Positions 57,233-64,000 of a stretch of DNA of 64,000 nucleotides are shown here, piece after piece. Location of the stretch: assembly GCA_029204045.2 (NCBI GenBank), contig CM055060.1:59465104-59529103 (forward strand), given 5' to 3'. Numbering within the stretch: position 1 is the stretch's first letter; each line of letters opens with the position of its first letter. The DNA comes from Tillandsia leiboldiana. Lineage: Eukaryota; Streptophyta; Magnoliopsida; Poales; Bromeliaceae. Both the position numbers and the translations under genes were made by a program. The notes beneath the pieces are model-generated. The model ran no database searches. It was not told the origin of the DNA and saw nothing but the letters and a program-made list of their open reading frames with translations.

Positions 57233-59598
57233 TTAAGCACCGCCAGATCCGTACTTCTTCCCCAAGACGATCAGCTGCAACTTGTCGTACCCAGCGAGGA
57301 CGCCGGCGCCGGCTACCGCACGCAGAATATTCGCACCCGCGCCCTTGAAGAGAGACTTGGGCCCCTCATTCTTGAGGATCTGAGAGAAAGCGTCAAAGGA
57401 GCTCTTGTACTTGACAGCTTCACCAGAGGTCATCATCATCCTTCTGCGAACAGTATCAATCGGATAGGATGCAAGTCCCGCTCCGTTTGTTATGAGCCAA
57501 CCAAGGGCAAAGCTTGCAAAGAAACTATCCTGCAAACATATAGAATGAATATTATATTTGAGTATCAGCAACGATAAATTTCTATGCTCAAAATGAAAAT
57601 TTACTGATATTAGTATGCCAGTCGTATGTATAAGCCATTCCCCCACATAGAAGATTTAACATGTAACACTTCCTCATTGAGACAATAGATTGAGCAACAG
57701 AACCACTAGCCTTTCCAACATAATAATTTTCTCTTAGGTACTGCCTAGCAACTTGCAAGGCCTTCACAGAGCTATAGCACAACTTCAAATAGGTACCTGA
57801 GATTTTTTTTTTTTTTTTTTCTTTTACTACATACACAGTTATTACTTTCAGTTCAAGAAAAATTCTGTCAAGGTTTGTTGAAACTGAACGATTCTGTTGA
57901 ACATGTTATCAAATATTCGTCAAACATCAGAATTATCTGGTACATTACAAAATCTTGCATCAAAATGATTACAAATACTGCAAAGCTCTACCAGAGAGGC
58001 ACTTAAAGCAAGAGTGATGTAAGATTAGGTAGTAAAGTCAACATTCTTAAAGTTCAGGTAGCCATTTCAAAATGGCATAATGTTTCAGGTAAGGTCTGCA
58101 TATTTTCACCAATTTTTCGTACTGTTAGCTTCATAATTTCAAGGCATATTATTCAAGCATCATGTATTAGGGTACTACATATTCTAACTAAACCTACTCA
58201 ACAAAAAGTGTAACAGCGTACCTGCAATGATCCAGTAAGCACCACCGGCTTCAAAGAATCATACATTCCAAAGTAAAGGCCACGATAGACAATAATTCCA
58301 ACACAAGAAATGTTAAATCCACGATAAAGGCCGGCAACACCATCTGATTGCAAGGTCTTTCTATAGACATCAACAAGACCATTGAATTGTCTCTCCCCTC
58401 CTTTCTTAGCTGCTTTTGCATCATTCGCCAGACGAGTCCTGGCATAGTCAAGAGAGTACACAAACAGAAGTGAAGAAGCACCGGCCGCACCACCTGAGGC
58501 GAGATTACCGGCAAACCATTTCCAGTACCCATCTTTGTCTTTCTTGAAATTGAACAGCCTCTTGAAGTAGTCCTTAAATGCAAAGTTCAAAGCCTAGGAG
58601 ACAGACATTGATGATGATTAGAACGATAGAAACACAAAAGCCATCTGAAAATCGGCAAACGAGGAATAATTGTCACTGAAGAACGATAAAAAAAAACAAT
58701 ATACGCCAGATTTTGCAGAAACTTTCAACAGGAAAATTTCATAGTAAAAGAACAAGCAGGCCACATATTGAAGGGTAGTCCTAGCTCGAGTGTGGAACCA
58801 AAAGAATGCAATAAAACTATTTGGTGTCAGCTATACAATGATGGCCTGAAGCTGGGAAACAGTCAGAAAGTTCTGCATTTAAATGTTGATAAGGCACGAG
58901 ATTCATTATGTCAGAACATAGAAGAACAAAGGATCTAAGCCCTCAAAACTCAACTAATTAAAAGTTAACAGCTGCACAAGTGCGGCTATGATATTGATGC
59001 CTCTTCTCAATGAAGGATTATTCATCTCAGTTGCAGCATTCAATAACAAGTATTAATATCAGATTATGAACATAGATGAACTACCAAATACCTGCGTCGG
59101 GAAATAGCGGATCACATTTGCTGTGTTCCCCCGCCATAAGGAGCCAAAACCTTCTTCTTTGATCGTTCGACCAAAGCAGTCCGTGATCCCCTTATACGGC
59201 TGAGATAGCCTACCACTCTTGATCATTTCATCCTGGTTCTGAATCAGGAGCTTCACACGCTCAATAGGAGCAGCAGCAGTTTTGGAAACAGCAGCAGACA
59301 CTCCTCCCATAAGAAAATCAATAGCAAAGCCGGCAAAGCCTTTCTCGGCAGGTGCATTAGCAAAAACAGGAGATACAGATGTCACCACAGGAAGAGTGAT
59401 GCTGCAACCGTCAAGTGGCATAAAAGGACTCCTTAGGCCCTCATTCATGAGGTTCGCTGTTGTGAAGCGCCTCTCATACGAAGAAGGCATGCAAAAGCCA
59501 CTGTTGCGAGTATACAGACCTTGAGAGAAGCTTGAATTGATGCAGAATTGACCACCGACCTTCTGAATGATGGTGGGGTGGTTAACCTGATCCGCCAT
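57233..59598 (-). CDS. AAC: Mitochondrial ADP/ATP carrier protein
   Basis: Three coding exons on the minus strand: 59598-59092, 58593-58222, 57529-57233, GT-AG and in frame, giving 391 residues; plant carriers are about 380-390. The first about 80 residues are the N-terminal extension typical of plant forms. Three mitochondrial-carrier repeats follow, each with the PxD/ExxK/R-type signature: PIERVKLLIQ, a divergent LDYARTRL and PIDTVRRRM. The nucleotide-carrier hallmark RRRMMM lies at residues 321-326. The protein exchanges matrix ATP for cytosolic ADP across the inner membrane. A non-coding leader exon and an intron of about 2 kb lie upstream (59607-61618), as is common for this family. Which paralogue it is cannot be told. 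Confidence 0.95.
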
Positions 59599-59606
59599 AT
59601 CTTACT

Positions 59607-61618
59607 CTAAAGAAATAGCCTACACTCAACAGCCGATATTTTATGTTCAGTAAATATCGTAAAAATCTTGCACATTTTGTAAACAGTATTAACTCATCCT
59701 ACTAGAGATTAAAAAAATAAAATAAAAATACTACCAGCAAAAATGATAAATAAAGATAACTCAGATTCAAAATCTTCTCTAGCTCTTGGGACTCAAATGT
59801 TGGTTATGTAATATGGTAGTTTGGATCCATTTAACTTTCTCAGAAGCAGAATTTGCATTGGATCTTAACTGGTTCTTACAATCAGATAGCAATGCTGGTT
59901 GCACTAAAATTCAGAAATCCAATCAAGCTTAAGCACAAATCAGACCGACTAATGCAGGAAAATATTTACTTGCGTGCCAGCATGCAATGTTTCAAATTAT
60001 GCAAAATGGCCACGTATTTTGTAGATCTGATTACTAGATAACTATACATAACAGCCAGCAACTATAGTTTTATAAAAGCAATATAGATTCAAACAGGTAG
60101 AAGATAGTTGGATATAAAAAAATCTGAGCTTCTACTGATATAAGTAAATCTCTAAAACCATTTTTAAGAATCATGACAAATATGTATAACTCTTTGCATA
60201 TATGCACTAACAATTCTACTCTATACACATAATAGATCACGACCTCGACAGGTTATCCATTAATAATTAGATCTTGGAAATGCCAGACTATAAGTGGTCC
60301 ATTCAAACATAGATTTGTACCATTAAATCTTGATCCAATGGTCATAATCATCAAACATACCATTACAATCAATTCTACCACAAATCCTCCATATGTAAAA
60401 CAAATACCAGAGCAGGTTCTGGGGCACATTCAGGTCGGAGAGAGTGTTAAACTTGTACCTACCCCAAACCCATATCACCACTAATTCTCTTGCCCCATAG
60501 CCACTCCATTCCTCGATTTAGCCTAAACCAAACCTGCCCCATCCGGGTATTAGGGATCTGTGGCCCCATTAGGGGGTCCTGGTACTAATGGCACGGGCTA
60601 AATTTGGTTTGCTACCTTATGTAAACAATCCATTCCGACGGCGCAGCAGAGCTAGATCTTCGTTTTCTTATTCAACTTCAAACTTTTCCTACTACAGACG
60701 TGTTCTTATTCAACTTCAAACTTTTCCTACTACAGACGTGACAGACATACGACAAATAGTGAAATTTCAACTAAGAAGAAAATTGACAATATGTAGGCCC
60801 CAAACACCAATTCCGACCCCAACCCACCCAAGCAGAGTAGGAAAAGCATCGAGAGATCAAATAAAAAGAAAAAAAAAAGAAAAAAAAAGATTGACTATAA
60901 AAATTATAATTACAAATCAAATCTAAGACATCATTATACACTTTAATCTCGTGATGAATATCAACAATGAGTTCGCAACAAAAGTCAAACAAGAAAGGAG
61001 GAAAAGTAATCCAAATCCAAATTTACATCTAGACAAGTAAATTATATCACGAAAAATAAATAAAAAAATCTGGGCAACAACCGATTGAATCTACCGGAAA
61101 AACTTAGATCTACGGGAGAAAGGCGCGGACAATTTGATACCAAATGGATCTGAAAATCAAATCAGAGTAGATCAAAATGCTCACAATGTTAAAAAGATCA
61201 GATAACTAGGAGGGAAAAAAAAAAAGAAAATTAAAATAACGGGAAATGACAAAACTAAGCGAATCTAGAACAGGAGCGAGTCTCCTTCACCGGAAAAGAA
61301 AATATGAAAAAACAAGAAATGGAGTCTTACCTCTCCCCTCGCAAAATCGGAGATCCAAAACGCTTCTAGAAGAATATTACAATAAAAATAAACAGACCAC
61401 TGCAGATCGATAGCTAAATAGAAACCATCGACACAATCGGAATCCGCAGATCAAGGAGATATCAAAAACCAGAAAAAAAAAATATATAAAAAATCAACAA
61501 AGATAGTACAAAAGACGATCGATCTAAGTAGATCTACAGATCAAGAACCAGATGAATAATACTACAAATTGGTGAATAAAAGGAAAATGAAGAGATTGTG
61601 ATTGATCAATTACCTTAC
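59607..61618 (-). other. Leader intron of the ADP/ATP carrier gene
   Basis: The donor GTAAGG at 61618-61613 (minus strand) and the acceptor TTTCTTTAG ending at 59607 define a 5' UTR intron of about 2 kb; the ATG follows a few bases after the acceptor. A 2 x 38 bp exact tandem repeat lies inside at 60665-60740. No gene of its own. Confidence 0.6.
60665..60740. repeat. 2 x 38 bp perfect tandem repeat
   Basis: Units 60665-60702 and 60703-60740 are identical; both begin TTCTTATTCAACTTCAAACT and end CTACAGACGTG. Confidence 0.95.
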
Positions 61619-61730
61619 CCTTCGGAATCGGGACTTGGAGGCTAGGGTTTTAGGGCACGACGGTTCTCTCTCTCTGCTTTGAATATCTCTCCTAGGCCTC
61701 TCGCTTAAAGCGGAGGGGGCGATAAAAAAG
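61619..61730 (-). other. Presumed 5' leader exon of the ADP/ATP carrier gene
   Basis: On the minus strand the sequence has a GA-rich tract, then CCCTAAAACCCTAGCCTCC and a GAAGG|GTAAGG donor at 61619/61618. AAACCCTA and CT/GA-rich tracts are frequent in leaders of plant housekeeping genes. The transcription start is not determined; 61730 is approximate. Confidence 0.5.
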
Positions 61731-61839
61731 GGAAGGTGGGGAGGCAATGGAGGGAGAGCGCGGACCAATGAGAAAGCGACGAAGGAGGCTTTCTTGGAAA
61801 GCATTGTGATTTGTGCCCTCCCCACATATAGAATACTTT

Positions 61840-64000
61840 ATGCGAGAATTGAAAAGAAAATAACAATGCACCCCATAATTTCACTAAGTCAGGCTATTAT
61901 GCTTGCATATTATTAATTTGGGGCAATTTTTTTACGTATTCCTAAAAATTTTTCTATTTTCAGATTTATCTCTTTTAGAATGTTAATATTAAAACTATCC
62001 TTCTTACGTTTCAACTTCTTTCCAAAATATCTCTAAAGTTAAACTTTATTAGTGTACTGTTTAGAGTTGCCGTTAGCTGTGTGAAATTATCATTTTGCCC
62101 TTTCAAATATACCCTTCTACCATAATCAACTTTTTTTTATGTACTCTTAAAATTTTCAATAGTTTTCGTATTTACCCTTAAAATATCGAATTACTTTCTT
62201 ATTTGCCCTCCAACGGCCATCTTAACTCCGATTTTAGATTTTATTTTTTGTTTTTTTTTTGGGACAGCTGAAGGAAAATGTTTTAGTAGATAGGAATAAA
62301 ATAGGTATTTTCAATAATGTTTAACTCCGATTATTATTTAACTCTAGTTTAATCCTAGTTAACTTAACAAAGGAAAACGAAGGGATAAATCAGATATTTA
62401 TTCATATTTCAGGGGTACACAAGTAATTATCCCTATTAATTTTATCAATTAAATTATTTTCTTTTATTAATTATTTTTTTAACTCAAAAATTTATTATCA
62501 TTCTAATCCAATATTTTTTCATCCAAAATCTATCTAATAGATGGAATTATTTTATTTTACGTATAAGATAATTAAATGAAAATATTATGAATGTCATACA
62601 TCTTTTTGGGTATATTAGTAGTATTGCTCGTGAGAATAGGAGTTAGAGTTTATGGTGTTGATAAAATAAATTTTTTTACTTTTGTAAGTTTATTTTCATT
62701 TGAATTATCTTAGTTAAATAAATTAAGTGATTTTACAAATCAACAGTAGTTTGTTATTTGATATTTATAATTTTGAAAAAATTAAATTTATAGTAATTAG
62801 TGAGTATTTACTAAGTAGTTTCTAGTGTTGTATATTTGAGATTTATTGAGTCGCTTAAATTTAAATTTAATATTCATATTTCATATTGCCTCTAAAATAT
62901 GAAAAAATAAATTGAGTATACGGTTTAATTTTTTTTATTTTATAAAACTAAATATGAAAAGTTACTGGACTATTGCATGCCAGAAAAATAATATTATTTA
63001 TACATTTCAAAATAAATATATATTTTATATTTTATTTATTTTATAATAAAATAAATTTTATTAATTATTTTGAAGTGACTAATAAAAGAGTCTATTCTAA
63101 AATAAATGAATAAAGTATATATCATATGTGAATGTGCGGTTATCTTTACTCTTTCCAAAAATGCTCTTTTTATATTGTGTAGTTGTTTGGCAAATTTAAT
63201 TAATTTATGTATAGAATATACACTAATTTATTGTATGTATCACTCTATGCATTAATGTTGTGCTAAAGTTATAATTCTCGATCTTAAAATTTTAATTTAT
63301 TATAGATTTTAATATAATTTTTATAAATTATGATAATTAAATTTTTTTATCAAATTAAATTAATAAAATGACAAAGTATCACTGATATAATATAGTGGTA
63401 TGCTAATATGAGATGACGAATGCGATAATCACTCAAATATTGAATTAACAAGGTACTAATATTCAATCAATTAAATCGATCAAATAATTTAATTATATAT
63501 AATTTTTAAAATTTATATTAAAAGTTATAATAAATGGAAGATTGAGAATTAACCTATTTTTTCTGCCTCTTATTTTGACGAGTAAAAATATAGTTGTCTA
63601 GGATAGTTTCAAAGGGTCTGAAAAATGAGCATGGAGGATCATGCTAAATTTATCTAGAAGAAGTGGCTATTTCGTATCCAGACTTGTCAATAAAAATTTT
63701 ATCGATCTGCCTGTTATTTGGTGGAGGATTTGATCAACAAAATATTTTTTCAACATATTAATAAAATTTTTTTCAACATTTAAAATAGTGAGAGAAGTTT
63801 CTTGTGGGACATATCGGTGGATGTGACTGATGTTTGGTGAATTAGACTGGAAGATTTTTTTATTTTTTTTTTCTAAAATCGTTATGTGATTATTTTACTT
63901 AATTTATTTTATTTTTAAATAAAACAGATAATATATTATTATTTAAAAAATATATATATATAGTTGTCTTGAATCTCTCGTTGATGCAATGCAAGACAAT
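61840..64000. other. AT-rich intergenic DNA
   Basis: No gene recognised. At about 62999-63135 motif order (TTATACATTTCAAAATAAATAT, a TTTTGAAGTGACTAATAAAA centre and TATATCATATGTGAATG) suggests one more faint relative of the 165 bp MITE family. Confidence 0.4.

Overview
The window is nuclear DNA of a flowering plant, most likely a monocot. This is inferred from intron-rich genes with plant-specific products, GC-rich first exons beside AT-rich introns, and a dense load of plant transposons; I cannot name the species from sequence alone. Six protein-coding genes can be reconstructed exon by exon: (1) a GPI-anchored glycerophosphodiester phosphodiesterase-like protein (GDPDL/SHV3 family, + strand, 8081-15218); (2) a HECT E3 ubiquitin ligase of the UPL5 type (- strand, 16642-22355), convergent with the first; (3) a tonoplast dicarboxylate transporter (TDT, + strand, 33704-36352); (4) an organellar threonyl-tRNA synthetase (- strand, 41143-45237); (5) a Golgi beta-1,2-xylosyltransferase (XYLT, + strand, 46086-55900), divergent from the synthetase across 848 bp; (6) a mitochondrial ADP/ATP carrier (- strand, 57233-59598, with a 5' leader exon near 61.6-61.7 kb). 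They share no pathway and look like ordinary housekeeping or cell-wall neighbours.

Layout. 1-8.0 kb is an AT-rich transposon graveyard: two inverted copies of a roughly 1 kb PIF/Harbinger-type element flanked by TTA/TAA, at least four copies of a roughly 165 bp inverted-repeat MITE, a 628 bp foldback element carrying eight near-identical 27-29 nt palindromes, and an LTR-like sequence. 8-22.5 kb holds GDPDL and UPL5. 22.8-32.3 kb is repeat-rich: a MITE inside a (TA)n tract, a decayed Ty1/copia element split by a 2.5 kb TG...CA insertion with a 5 bp target duplication, and a complete 623 bp TRIM retrotransposon with near-identical LTRs. 33.7-36.4 kb is TDT, followed by two 5'-truncated LINEs of one family with clear target-site duplications. 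41-61.7 kb holds ThrRS, XYLT and the ADP/ATP carrier. XYLT intron 2 is swollen to about 7 kb by nested GC-rich LTR retrotransposon sequence, including a Ty3/gypsy gag fragment and a large inverted repeat. 61.8-64 kb is AT-rich with one faint MITE remnant.

No new enzymatic system was found. The most unusual items are the palindrome-array foldback element, the intact TRIM whose tiny internal region carries a tRNA-like B box, the inverted retroelement arms in the XYLT intron, a GC-AG intron in ThrRS, and a LINE 5' junction that looks templated from adjacent host DNA. Exon boundaries were set by hand from splice motifs, frame continuity and remembered family architecture; no database search was run.
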